Below are positions 52,489 to 61,644 of a DNA stretch of 64,000 nucleotides, in pieces. Source of the stretch: Roseivivax jejudonensis. Its GTDB lineage: Bacteria; Pseudomonadota; Alphaproteobacteria; Rhodobacterales; Rhodobacteraceae. The stretch covers positions 248,001-312,000 of the forward strand of contig NZ_FWFK01000005.1 in NCBI RefSeq assembly GCF_900172265.1, written 5' to 3'. Both the position numbers and the translations under genes were made by a program. Each line of letters starts with the position of its first letter. The stretch's first letter is position 1. Under the pieces are notes generated by a model. It was not told where the DNA came from. It made no database searches and saw nothing but the letters and a program-made list of their open reading frames with translations.

Positions 52489-53900
52489 AGCCGATCCCCG
52501 ATCAGGAACTGCGCGGCGCGGTCGAGGCGGATATGCGGCGGCCCCTCGCCCGGGCGCAGCGACAGCTTGGCCGGCGCGAAGGTCATGATGCCGTAATCGG
52601 CGTCCAGCCAGCGCTCGGCGCCGTCCCGCGCCGGCCCGAGGAGGCGCTGGGGATCCTGCGGCAGATCGCCCGGGTAGAAGGCGGCGCTGCGGCCGCTGTC
52701 GGCCAGGGTGCCGCGAACGCAGGGCAATTCCTCGCCGTGGTGCTGGCGCGTCTCCTCTACGGTGGCGCGCAGCGCGGCAATCGCCATCGCACGGGTCTCG
52801 GCGCCGGCGAAGGCGGCGCGGTCGGCGGCCTCGCGCATCATCGCCTTCATGAGCGCGGCCAGCTGCGGATGCTGGAGGTGATGCAGATGGTCGGCCTTGG
52901 TGGCGGCGAACAGGATCTTTTCCACCCGCTTGCCCATCAGGATCTGGCTCAGGAACGCGTTCCGACCGGGGCGGAAGGCGGTGAGGATGTCGGCCATGGT
53001 GCGGCGCAGGTCCTCGACCGCCCCCGGCCCCTTGTGGATCGCGCCGAGCGCGTCGACGAGCACGACCTGCCGGTCGATCCGGGCGAAGTGATCGCGGAAG
53101 AACGGCTTGACCACGCGGGCCTTGTAGGCCTCGAACCGCCGCTCGAACTCGCGCCAGAGCGAGCGGCGGCCGGCGCCCTCGGCCGGCGGAAGCGGGGCGA
53201 AGGTGAGCACCGGCGACCCGGCGAGATCCCCAGGCAGCAGGAACCGCCCGGGCGTGCAGTCCGAAAAGCCCGCGTTCCGCGCGGCCTCGAGATAGGCGGT
53301 GTAGCTTTCGGCGAGGTCGCGGGCGCGGACCTCTTCCAGCTCTGCCGAGCTGTCCTCGGCCGCGGCGCGGGCGAGGTAGTCCGCCGCGATGTCCCGGTGC
53401 TCGAGCCGTGCCAGCGTCTCGCGCGACCAGTCGGCAAAGCTCTTGTCGAGAAGCGCGAGGTCGAGCAGCCATTCTCCGGGGTAGTCGACGATGTCGAGAT
53501 GCAGGGTGCGCGCGCCCTGGAAACCCGCGAGCAGGCCGGTCGGCCGGATCCGCAGCGACAGCCGAAGCTCCGAGATCGCGCGGGTGCTCTCGGGCCAGGC
53601 CGGGGTGTCGGCGGTCAGCGTCGCAAGGTGACGCTCGAAGTCGAAGCGCGGCAGCGTGTCGTCGGGCTGCGGCTGCAGGAAGGCGGCCTCGATGCGGCCG
53701 TCAGCGGCCGCAGCGAGCTGGGTCATGCGCCCGCGATCCATCAGGTTCGCGACGAGCGCGGTGATGAACACGGTCTTGCCGGCCCGCGACAGGCCGGTCA
53801 CGCCGAGGCGCAGGGTCGGTTCGCCAAAGCGGTCGCCGACCGCGTCGGTCAGGCCCTCGACGCTGCGCCCTAGGCGGTCTGCGATGTCTCCGAGGATCAA
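52485..53900 (-). CDS. YcjX-family GTPase-like protein
   Basis: This is a 471-residue P-loop protein of the YcjX (DUF463) family. Walker A is TGLSRAGKTVFITAL near residue 35, and the Walker B-like aspartate lies in LHLDIVDYPGEWLLDLALL near residue 134. AATKADHLHHLQHP fits the nucleotide-specifying region. Family members are stress-linked GTP-binding proteins of unclear action that pair with YcjF membrane proteins, as here. It is the first gene of the operon, divergent from truA. Confidence 0.9.
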   Translation of the reverse strand: MILGDIADRLGRSVEGLTDAVGDRFGEPTLRLGVTGLSRAGKTVFITALVANLMDRGRMTQLAAAADGRIEAAFLQPQPDDTLPRFDFERHLATLTADTPAWPESTRAISELRLSLRIRPTGLLAGFQGARTLHLDIVDYPGEWLLDLALLDKSFADWSRETLARLEHRDIAADYLARAAAEDSSAELEEVRARDLAESYTAYLEAARNAGFSDCTPGRFLLPGDLAGSPVLTFAPLPPAEGAGRRSLWREFERRFEAYKARVVKPFFRDHFARIDRQVVLVDALGAIHKGPGAVEDLRRTMADILTAFRPGRNAFLSQILMGKRVEKILFAATKADHLHHLQHPQLAALMKAMMREAADRAAFAGAETRAMAIAALRATVEETRQHHGEELPCVRGTLADSGRSAAFYPGDLPQDPQRLLGPARDGAERWLDADYGIMTFAPAKLSLRPGEGPPHIRLDRAAQFLIGDRL

Positions 53901-54031
53901 GCGGGCCTCCGGTTGCGTGCCTCGCGTCTAGATAAAGGCCGCGCGCGCGATGTGAAAGGGCGCGCGGCGCGCCCGCCGCGACGGCGCGGGGGCGCTTGCC
54001 TGCGGATGCGGCGCGGGGTAGGCGGCGCGCC

Positions 54032-54802
54032 ATGCCCCGATACGCGCTCATGGTGGAATACGACGGCAGGCCCTTCTCGGGCTGGCAATGGCAGGACGAT
54101 CGCCCCAGCGTGCAGGGCGCGATCGAGGCGGCGCTGGCGCGGCTGGAGCCTGACCTGCCGCGGATCGCCGCGGCCGGGCGCACCGATGCCGGCGTGCACG
54201 CGCGCGGCCAGGTCTGCCATTGCGACATGGCCAAGGACTGGGCGCCGGACACGTTTCGCGACGCGCTGAACCACCACCTGAAGCCGGCGCCGGTGGCGAT
54301 CGTCGCCGCGGCGGCGGTCGACGACGCGTGGCACGCGCGGTTCTCGGCGGTGGAGCGGCGCTATCTCTTCCGCGTGCTGAACCGGCGGCCCCGCGCGACG
54401 CTGGAAGCCGGGCAGGCCTGGCAGGTCCAGCGGCCGCTCGACGTCGCGGCAATGCGCGCCGGCGCGGCGCACCTTGTGGGCCATCACGACTTCACGACGT
54501 TCCGCTCGACGCTCTGCCAGGCGAAGAGTCCGGTGAAGACGCTCGATGCGCTGGAGATCCACGACGTGTCCGGCCCGGCGGGGCGCGAGGTGCACGTGAC
54601 GCTGCGGGCGCGATCGTTCCTGCACAACCAGGTGCGCAGCATCGTCGGCACGCTCGAACGCGTGGGCACCGGCGCGTGGCCCCCTGAGGCGGTGCTCCGC
54701 GCCCTCGCGGCGCGCGACCGTGCGGCCTGCGGGCCGGTCGCGCCGCCGCACGGGCTCTACCTGACCGGGGTGGGCTACCCTGCGGAGCCCTTCGCGCGCT
54801 GA
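54032..54802 (+). CDS. truA: tRNA pseudouridine38-40 synthase
   Basis: TruA makes pseudouridine at positions 38-40 of tRNA anticodon stem-loops. The 256-residue protein begins [20 protein letters not shown] at ATG 54032. The catalytic aspartate is in [15 protein letters not shown] near residue 52, and the C-terminal half has [15 protein letters not shown] and [18 protein letters not shown]. An earlier in-frame ATG adds residues outside the family pattern. Confidence 0.96.
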   Translation: MPRYALMVEYDGRPFSGWQWQDDRPSVQGAIEAALARLEPDLPRIAAAGRTDAGVHARGQVCHCDMAKDWAPDTFRDALNHHLKPAPVAIVAAAAVDDAWHARFSAVERRYLFRVLNRRPRATLEAGQAWQVQRPLDVAAMRAGAAHLVGHHDFTTFRSTLCQAKSPVKTLDALEIHDVSGPAGREVHVTLRARSFLHNQVRSIVGTLERVGTGAWPPEAVLRALAARDRAACGPVAPPHGLYLTGVGYPAEPFAR

Positions 54803-54835
54803 CCGCGGCGACGGCTTGCGGATGGGTGTGGCCGG

Positions 54836-54885
54836 CGAGGGGCGCTGCCCCTCGCGCTCCCCGGAGTATTTGCGCCAAGAAGAAG
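54836..54885 (+). repeat. Dispersed palindromic element, type B (copy 3)
   Basis: CGAGGGGCGCTGCCCCTCG, then CGCTCCCCGGAGTATTTGCG, then CCAAGAAGAAG. It is the cleanest type B copy and lies 34 bp after truA. Confidence 0.7.
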
Positions 54886-55073
54886 TGGCCGCGCGGGGCG
54901 TCGGGGATCGCGGGCGCTCGGGGCGGTCGCGGTGCGGGATCGCGGGCCGGAGGGGCCGGCGCGCCACGCGCCGCGGCGGGATCGGAGCGGGCCGCTGAGG
55001 GCGCGCGGCACAAGGGCAGGGGCGCGCCATGGCCGCGCTTGAACGCGCGGGCGCCGCCGCTAGCTCGGGCGCC

Positions 55074-55739
55074 ATGGACAGAGCACTCATCATCGGCGCC
55101 TCGGGCGGGATCGGATCGGCCGTTTCGGCGGAGCTGTCGCGGCGCGGCGTAGAGGTCACCGGGCTGTCGCGGTCGTCCGACGGGCTCGACGTCACCGACG
55201 ACGCCTCGGTGGAGCGGCATCTCTCGGCGCTCGAGGGACCGTTCGACCTCGTGTTCTGCGCGACCGGCGCATTGGAGATCGACGGAGCGGCGCCCGAGAA
55301 GACGATCAAGCGGCTGGAGCCCGAGGCGATGCTGGCGCAGCTGCGGCTCAATGCGATCGGCCCCGCGCTCGTTCTGAAACACGCGATCCGGCTAGTGCCG
55401 CGCGCGTCACCGGCGGTGATGGCGACCCTGTCGGCCCGGGTCGGCTCGATCGGCGACAACGCGATCGGCGGGTGGTATTCGTACCGCACGGCCAAGGCAG
55501 CGGTGAACCAGGTGATCCGCAGCGCGGCGATCGAGTTCGGCCGGTCGCACCGGCACCTCGCCTGCGTGGCGCTGCATCCCGGCACGGTCGAGACCGCGTT
55601 CACCGAGAAGTACGCCGACAGCCATCCGACCGTGGACGCCGGCACCGCGGCGCGTCGGCTCGTCGATGTCATGGAGGGGCTGACGGCCGATCACACCGGT
55701 CGCTTCTTCGACTACGCCTTCAAGGAGATCCCCTGGTGA
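55074..55739 (+). CDS. SDR-family oxidoreductase coupled to cryB
   Basis: This is a 221-residue short-chain dehydrogenase (CsgA/C-factor-like). The coenzyme motif is IIGASGGIGSAVSAEL, and the catalytic Tyr-Lys is in YSYRTAKAAVNQVIR near residue 135. ALHPGTVETAFT follows. The preferred start is ATG 55074. Its last bases overlap the GTG start of the photolyase gene (GTGA), so the two are translationally coupled. A substrate cannot be named. Confidence 0.88.
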   Translation: MDRALIIGASGGIGSAVSAELSRRGVEVTGLSRSSDGLDVTDDASVERHLSALEGPFDLVFCATGALEIDGAAPEKTIKRLEPEAMLAQLRLNAIGPALVLKHAIRLVPRASPAVMATLSARVGSIGDNAIGGWYSYRTAKAAVNQVIRSAAIEFGRSHRHLACVALHPGTVETAFTEKYADSHPTVDAGTAARRLVDVMEGLTADHTGRFFDYAFKEIPW

Positions 55740-57262
55740 GCCGGCTCGTTCTCGTGCTGGGTGACCAGCTGTCGCCGGAGCTGTCGGCGCTTCGCGCGGC
55801 GGACAAGGACCGGGACGTCGTGGTGATGGCCGAGGTCGCCGAAGAGGCGAATTACGTCCAGCATCATCCGAAGAAGATCGCGCTGATCTTCGCGGCGATG
55901 CGCAAGTTCGCCGTGCGGCTGCGCTCGGAGGGTTGGGACGTGCGCTACGCCGAGCTTGACGATACCGACAATGCCGGGTCGATCCCGGGCGAACTCCTGC
56001 GCCGGGCCGAGGAGACGGGCGCGCGAGAGGTGATCGCCACCGAGCCCGGCGAATGGCGGCTGATCGAGGCCTTGTCGGACATGCCGCTCAGGTGCACGCA
56101 GCACGCCGACGACCGTTTCATCGCCAGCCACGAGGAGTTCGAGCGCTGGGCGAAGGGGCGCAAGACACTGCGTATGGAGTACTTCTACCGCGAGCAGCGC
56201 AAGAAGACCGGCTACCTGATGGAGGGCGACGCGCCCGCGGGCGGACAGTGGAACTTCGATCACGACAACCGCAAGCCCGCGCCGGACGACATCGCCTTCG
56301 GCGGTCCGATGCAGTTCACGCCCGACGCCGAGGTCGAGGCGGTGCTGGAGCTGGTCGAGGCCCGGTTCGGCAACTGGTTCGGCGACGTCCGGCCGTTCTG
56401 GTACGCCACTGACCAGGCCCAGGCGCGGCGCGCGCTGACGCATTTCGTCAAGCATGCGCTGCCGTCGTTCGGCGACTACCAGGACGCGATGGTGGACGAC
56501 GAGAAGTTTCTCTATCACGGCGTCATCTCGGCCTATATCAACCTTGGTCTGCTCGACCCGCGCGAGGTCTGCGATGCGGTCGAGACCGCCTGGCGCGAGG
56601 GCGCGGCGCCGCTGAACGCGGTCGAGGGATTCATCCGGCAGGTGATCGGCTGGCGCGAGTACATGCGCGGCATCTATTTCCACGAGGGCCCGGACTATCC
56701 CCGCCGCAACGGGCTCAATCACCAGCGCGGGTTGCCGCCGCTCTACTGGGGAGCGGAAACGAAGATGCGGTGCCTGTCGAAGGTCGTGGCGCAGACCCGC
56801 GAGGAAGCCTACGCCCATCACATCCAGCGGCTGATGGTCACCGGCAACTTCGCGCTGTTGTGCGGCATCGACCCGGCGGAGGTCGAGGATTGGTACATGC
56901 GCGTCTATGTCGACGCGTATGAATGGGTCACGGCACCCAACACGATCGGCATGAGCCAGTTCGCCGACGGCGGGGTGATCGCGTCGAAGCCGTATGTCTC
57001 GTCGGGCAGCTACATCGACCGGATGTCGGACTACTGCGGCAGCTGCCATTACGCGGTGAAGACGAAAACCGGCGAGGGCGCGTGCCCGTTCAACCTGCTC
57101 TACTGGCATTTCATGGACCGCCACCGAGACCGGTTCGAGAAGAACCCGCGCATGGCCCAGATGTACGCGACCTGGGACCGGATGAAGCCGGATCGGCGCG
57201 AGACGGTGATCGCGGAGGCCGAGGCGTTCCTCGACCGGCTGTCGAAGGGCGAGACGGTCTGA
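55736..57262 (+). CDS. cryB: FeS-BCP-type cryptochrome/photolyase (CryB/PhrB-like)
   Basis: This is a 508-residue FAD photolyase of the FeS-containing bacterial cryptochrome/(6-4) photolyase class. Features are the N-terminal antenna domain start (RLVLVLGDQLSPELSAL), the FAD-domain stretch GFIRQVIGWREYMRGIYF, and APNTIGMSQFADGG. The four likely [4Fe-4S] cysteines are in FALLCGID and CGSCHYAVKTKTGEGACPF. Homologues repair (6-4) photoproducts and, in Rhodobacter, CryB affects photosynthesis gene expression. GTG 55736 overlaps the SDR stop. Confidence 0.93.
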   Translation: MSRLVLVLGDQLSPELSALRAADKDRDVVVMAEVAEEANYVQHHPKKIALIFAAMRKFAVRLRSEGWDVRYAELDDTDNAGSIPGELLRRAEETGAREVIATEPGEWRLIEALSDMPLRCTQHADDRFIASHEEFERWAKGRKTLRMEYFYREQRKKTGYLMEGDAPAGGQWNFDHDNRKPAPDDIAFGGPMQFTPDAEVEAVLELVEARFGNWFGDVRPFWYATDQAQARRALTHFVKHALPSFGDYQDAMVDDEKFLYHGVISAYINLGLLDPREVCDAVETAWREGAAPLNAVEGFIRQVIGWREYMRGIYFHEGPDYPRRNGLNHQRGLPPLYWGAETKMRCLSKVVAQTREEAYAHHIQRLMVTGNFALLCGIDPAEVEDWYMRVYVDAYEWVTAPNTIGMSQFADGGVIASKPYVSSGSYIDRMSDYCGSCHYAVKTKTGEGACPFNLLYWHFMDRHRDRFEKNPRMAQMYATWDRMKPDRRETVIAEAEAFLDRLSKGETV

Positions 57263-57374
57263 TCCGGGCGCGAGCCGCCGGTGGTGCGTTTCACGCGGGG
57301 CAGCGCGATCGTTCATGGGCCGATGCGAGAGCCGCAGGGCGTGCGACCCGCGGTCGCCGTGCTATGAAGTCCGC

Positions 57375-58382
57375 ATGGGCACGGTCACCGAGATCTTCGC
57401 GCGAACCCTCGTCGCGGCGGCGGGCTTCAGGCTCGATCCGGACGGGCGGGTGCGTGATGGTGCGGCTGTCGTGGCGCGCGTTCCCGCGCGCGACGGGCGC
57501 GTGCCCGACGAGACATACTTCGACCTGATCGCGCGCGTGGCGGAAAAGCACGGCGATCCCGTGGTCCTGGCGATCGACTATGGCAAGCGCCTTCGCATCG
57601 ACGATCTCGGGGTGCTCGGACTCGCCATGAAATCGGCGCCGACACTGCGGGCCGCGCTGGAGCGGGCGGCGCGGTATTTCCTGCTGATGACCGACACGGT
57701 GGCCTACCGGCTCCAGCCGGAGGCCGGGGGCGGCGTGTTCCGGATCGAGACGCTCACCCGGATGCATCCGGCCCTGGCCGTGCGGAACGCCTGCGCGCTG
57801 ACCGGCTTTGCCACGGCGATGCGGCAGTGCGCCGGATCGAACATCGCCTTTGCCGAGGTGACGTTGCGGCACGATCCGGGCGGGCCGTTGCCGCCGCTCG
57901 AGCGTTTCTTCGGATGTCCCGTCCGCCTGGGCGGCGGACCCGACGCGATTCGCTTCGGACCGGGGGTGCTGGATCGCGAAACGCGGTTGGGCGATGCGGC
58001 GATGTCCGACTATTTCGCGGGCGAACTCGCCGCCGCGCTCGACCGGCATCGGACGGTCGACACGATCACGGCGCGGGTTCGGGTCCGGCTCGCACGTTCG
58101 CTGAGCGGCGGCGTCCCCCCCGCGGCCGACATGGCGCGCGCACTGGGCCTGAGTGAGCGTAGCCTGTCGCGGCGGCTGGCGGACGAGCGCGCGAGCTACC
58201 CGGCGCTGGTGCGCGAGACGCGCCGCGAGATGGCCGAGCGGCTTCTGGCCGAAGGGGACGGCACGATCGCAGAGGTCGCGTTCTGCACCGGCTTTGCCGA
58301 GCAGAGCACCTTCAGCCGTGCCTTCAAGAGCTGGACCGGGCAGACGCCCGCCCGCTTCCGGCAGGCGCGGCGGCACGCCTGA
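57375..58382 (+). CDS. AraC-family transcriptional regulator
   Basis: This is a 335-residue regulator with an N-terminal arabinose-binding-type domain (PF12625-like: VLAIDYGKRLRIDDLGVLGLAM, HPALAVRNACALTGF) and a C-terminal AraC double helix-turn-helix (MARALGLSERSLSRRLADER and IAEVAFCTGFAEQSTFSRAFKSWTG, abbreviated). The start is ATG 57375. The next gene downstream, a membrane protein, is on the same strand 142 bp away and is a possible target. Confidence 0.88.
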   Translation: MGTVTEIFARTLVAAAGFRLDPDGRVRDGAAVVARVPARDGRVPDETYFDLIARVAEKHGDPVVLAIDYGKRLRIDDLGVLGLAMKSAPTLRAALERAARYFLLMTDTVAYRLQPEAGGGVFRIETLTRMHPALAVRNACALTGFATAMRQCAGSNIAFAEVTLRHDPGGPLPPLERFFGCPVRLGGGPDAIRFGPGVLDRETRLGDAAMSDYFAGELAAALDRHRTVDTITARVRVRLARSLSGGVPPAADMARALGLSERSLSRRLADERASYPALVRETRREMAERLLAEGDGTIAEVAFCTGFAEQSTFSRAFKSWTGQTPARFRQARRHA

Positions 58383-58524
58383 GCGGCGATTGGCGGCGCG
58401 CGCCAAGCCAGTGGCGGACTCGGCCAAGGCGGCGAACGGCATCCGGCATAGACGAATGGCAGAGGCGCCGGGTCGCGGATCGACCGGACGGCGCGACACT
58501 CTTTGCACCGAAAAGGAGATCCTC

Positions 58525-59232
58525 ATGCGTGCCGAGACAGATTTTCCCCAGATCGCGGTCCTGCGATGGGCCGGTCTTCTTTACCTGACGATCATCGTCT
58601 GTGGCATCGGGGCCGAGGTCGGCCTGCGCGCCCCGCTGATCGATTTCGCCGATGCAGGCGCGACCGCCGCGGCGATCCTCGGGGCGCCGGCAACCTTTCG
58701 GCTCGCCATTGTCGCGGACCTCGTGATGGCCGCCGCGGATGTCGCACTGGCGCTTCTGCTGTTCGAGATCTTCCGGCACGCCGCGCCCGGTCTGGCGCGC
58801 GCGGCGATGGTGTTCCGGTTGATGCAGGCAGGGCTGATTGCGGCCAACCTCCTCAACATGCAGGCGGCCTGGCTTGTTGTCGCCGCGGGTCAGGACATCG
58901 CGGGGCTTGCGCCGGACCAGCGCGCCGGGCTCGCGGCGCTGTTCCTGAACCTGCATGCGCACGGCTACGACCTCGGCCTCGTATTCTTCGGGATCAACAG
59001 CCTGCTGACCGCGGTGCTGATCTGGCACTCGGAATTGTTCCCGCGTTGGCTGGGCGTCGCGCTCGGCGCGGCCGGCGCCGTCTACCTGATCGGGAGCGGT
59101 CTGCGGTTCGGTGCGCCGGAGATGCTGCCGTTTTTCATGCCCGCCTACGCCGTGCCGGTTCTCGCCGAGAGCGCCTTCTGCCTCGCGTTGTTGTTCGCGC
59201 GCCGCTCTGCGCCGGCTGCCGAGATATCGTGA
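58525..59232 (+). CDS. DUF4386-family membrane protein
   Basis: This is a 235-residue integral membrane protein with about six helices and the DUF4386 pattern: LLYLTIIVCGIGAEVGLRAPL, VADLVMAAADVALALLLF, LNLHAHGYDLGLVFFGI and ESELFPRW-like HSELFPRWLGVALG. AAGGAG precedes ATG 58525. The role of the family is unknown. It lies next to the AraC gene on the same strand. Confidence 0.85.
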   Translation: MRAETDFPQIAVLRWAGLLYLTIIVCGIGAEVGLRAPLIDFADAGATAAAILGAPATFRLAIVADLVMAAADVALALLLFEIFRHAAPGLARAAMVFRLMQAGLIAANLLNMQAAWLVVAAGQDIAGLAPDQRAGLAALFLNLHAHGYDLGLVFFGINSLLTAVLIWHSELFPRWLGVALGAAGAVYLIGSGLRFGAPEMLPFFMPAYAVPVLAESAFCLALLFARRSAPAAEIS

Positions 59233-59339
59233 TCGGCGCGCATGGCCGGGGGCCGCAAGCGGCCTTGCACGCGGCGCAGGCATGACGTGTCCTGTTTGCC
59301 GTGCGGCCGAGGCGCGCCGCGGCGGAAAGGATCGAACGC

Positions 59340-60371
59340 GTGGACAGACGGATCGTGCTGCAGGGTCTCGGGGCGAGCGCCCTCGCAGGTGTCGCCCCCG
59401 GTGCGGCCGAGGTCGCCGACGCATGGACGATGTGGAAGGCGCGGTTCCTTCGGGACGACGGCCGCGTCGTGGATGCCGAACAGGGCGGGATCAGCCATTC
59501 CGAAGGCCAGGCCTACGCGCTGCTCCTTGCGCAGGCGGCAGGGGACCGCGCCGCCTTTGGCCGGATCGAGGAGTGGACCCGCGCGCATCTCCTGGTCCGC
59601 GAAGACGCGCTGATGGCGTGGCGCTGGACGCCCGGTGCTGGCGTCGTGGGCGACGATTGGCACAACGCGACGGACGGCGATCTCTTCCGCGCCTGGGCGC
59701 TGCTTCGGGCGCGGCGGGATTCCGGGTGGGAGGTCGCCGCCGGCGATGTCGCGGCGATCGTGGCGGATCTGTCGGTGAGCTGTCTCTGGCCGGATCCGCG
59801 CGCCGGGGAGGAGCTGATCCTGCGCCCGGGTGCGGAAGCCTTCGCCACCGACCGCCGGGTGCTGTTCAACCCGTCTTACATCATGCCGCGCGCGCTGCGG
59901 GAACTGGCGGAGGCGGCGGGCAACGATCGGCTGATGCGGGCGGCCGATCACGGCGAAACCTGCCTGTCCGAACTCGCGGCGCGCGACATGATGCCCGACT
60001 GGATCGACGTGACGGCCGACGGCTTTGCCGAACCGACCGGCCACGACCTGCGCTCGGCCTACGACGCGCTGCGGATCTCCCTCTACCTCGTATGGTCGGG
60101 GCGTCGCGATCATCCGGCGGTCCGTATGGCGCAGGCGCGGCTCGCGCCCGACGGGGCAGGGGGCGCCATCGTCGTCGCGCGCGATGCGCGCGGCGTTCCT
60201 GTGGCCGAAAGCGATCTACCGGGATACCTTGCTCTGGCGCGCCTCGTGGCCTGCGGCGAGGTCAACGCACCGGGGCGGCGGTCGATCGAGGGGCCGTATT
60301 ACGCCGCCGTCCTGCACATGCTGGCCGGAGTGGCCACGCGCGAGGGTGCGTCCTGCGCCTCGACACAATAG
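59340..60371 (+). CDS. Glycoside hydrolase family 8 (BcsZ/lichenase-like), secreted
   Basis: This is a 343-residue GH8 endo-glucanase. The N-terminal DRRIVLQGLGASALAG looks like a twin-arginine or Sec signal. The catalytic acid glutamate is in SHSEGQAYALLLAQ near residue 46, the conserved aspartate in NATDGDLFRAWALLRA near residue 108, and SAYDALRISLYLVW resembles the BcsZ helix. GH8 enzymes cut beta-1,4-glucans, including cellulose and mixed-linkage glucan. The start is GTG 59340 with AAAGGA upstream. The gene lies just before a membrane-fusion protein and a GT2 synthase, so it probably edits their product. Confidence 0.9.
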   Translation: MDRRIVLQGLGASALAGVAPGAAEVADAWTMWKARFLRDDGRVVDAEQGGISHSEGQAYALLLAQAAGDRAAFGRIEEWTRAHLLVREDALMAWRWTPGAGVVGDDWHNATDGDLFRAWALLRARRDSGWEVAAGDVAAIVADLSVSCLWPDPRAGEELILRPGAEAFATDRRVLFNPSYIMPRALRELAEAAGNDRLMRAADHGETCLSELAARDMMPDWIDVTADGFAEPTGHDLRSAYDALRISLYLVWSGRRDHPAVRMAQARLAPDGAGGAIVVARDARGVPVAESDLPGYLALARLVACGEVNAPGRRSIEGPYYAAVLHMLAGVATREGASCASTQ

Positions 60372-60470
60372 CGCCAATTTCCGTGTCTATCAGAACGCGA
60401 ACCTTGGATGCATGTATTCGTGTGTCGTAGGGTGCCGGTGTTTCAGAAGAAGCAACTCGAGGCAGGATTC

Positions 60471-61643
60471 ATGAAAGTTTTCAGGCTCCTCACCGGGCTC
60501 GTCGTAGTGGCTGTCGCGCTTTGGATCATCGTGGGCGAACAGATGTCCGGGGCGAGCGCGAACGCGGTGGTCAATGCGCGCGTGACGACCGTGCGCTCGG
60601 ATGTCGCAGGCGATCTTGCGCTGCCGGAGCGCGCGCTCGGATCACTCGTGACAGCGGGCGAAAGCGTCGCTTCGGTGACCGACACGCTGGTCGACACCGT
60701 GCGCCTGAACGACCTGAAGATGGAGCGTTCGTTCGCCGAAGCCGAAATCGCGCATGCCGCGTCGATGATCGAGGAGGTGCGCGCGATCCGGGCCGCGTTG
60801 CTGGACCGCACGAAAACCTACCGCGAGGAGCGGCTCGCGGAGCTGCGGACCCGGCTCGACCATGCGCGCGCCCGGCTCGGGATCCTGGAGGCGGGCGGCG
60901 TCCCGGACGCGGAGACGCAGGAGATCATCGATGGCTTCGACACCGACGCCGCGCGCATCCCGTTTGCCCCGCTGCGGTCGGATCTCGCGATCGACCACGC
61001 GCGCGAGCGGGTCGAGGTTCTGGAGATCGCGGTGCGCGCCGCCGAACAGGGCGTGTTCCTCGGGGACGGCTACAACGACGCGCCGAACGCCGAACAGCGT
61101 GCCGTCGAACTCCAGAGCCAGCTCGCCGGTCTCGAGGTCGATCGCGCGCGCGCCGAGGCGCGGCTCGCGACGCTCGATCAGAGGGTCCAGCGCGAGCAGG
61201 TGAGGGTGACCCGGCTGGGCGGCGGCGACATCACTGCGCCGGTCAACGGCCGCTACTGGGAGGTTCTGCAGGCCGACGGCGTGACCGTGCAGAGGGGCGA
61301 TCCGATCCTGCGTCTGGTCGATTGCGACTCGACCTTCGTGACGCTGTCGGTGACCGAGCGGATCTACAACACGCTGCGGATCGGGCAGCCGGCCTCGTTC
61401 CGGATGCAGGGCGACGGCCGCGTGTTCGACGCGACGATCGCGCGCCTCGCCGGTAGCGGCGCCGAGACGGTCTATCGCAACATCGCCGTGGCGCCGTCGC
61501 AGCGGCACCTGGAGCGCTACGACGTGGCGTTGCTGGTGCCGGCCCTGAACGCCGATGCCGAGCTTGGCTGTGCCATCGGCCGCACCGGCCGCGCATTCTT
61601 CGACCGGCGGCCGCTGGACGGGATCCGGGGCTTTCTGAACTGA
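60471..61643 (+). CDS. HlyD-like membrane fusion protein of the polysaccharide cluster
   Basis: This is a 390-residue periplasmic adaptor protein with one N-terminal helix (residues 4-22, FRLLTGLVVVAVALWIIVG), a long coiled-coil hairpin (about residues 75-240, with LRTRLDHARARLGILEAGG) and a barrel-sandwich segment RYWEVLQADGVTVQRGDPIL near residue 260. ATG 60471 is preceded by AGGCAGGA. It resembles Alg44/BgsB-type partners of glucan synthases. It ends one base before the GT2 gene, so the pair is co-translated. No outer-membrane porin gene is visible. Confidence 0.85.
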   Translation: MKVFRLLTGLVVVAVALWIIVGEQMSGASANAVVNARVTTVRSDVAGDLALPERALGSLVTAGESVASVTDTLVDTVRLNDLKMERSFAEAEIAHAASMIEEVRAIRAALLDRTKTYREERLAELRTRLDHARARLGILEAGGVPDAETQEIIDGFDTDAARIPFAPLRSDLAIDHARERVEVLEIAVRAAEQGVFLGDGYNDAPNAEQRAVELQSQLAGLEVDRARAEARLATLDQRVQREQVRVTRLGGGDITAPVNGRYWEVLQADGVTVQRGDPILRLVDCDSTFVTLSVTERIYNTLRIGQPASFRMQGDGRVFDATIARLAGSGAETVYRNIAVAPSQRHLERYDVALLVPALNADAELGCAIGRTGRAFFDRRPLDGIRGFLN

Positions 61644-61644
61644 C

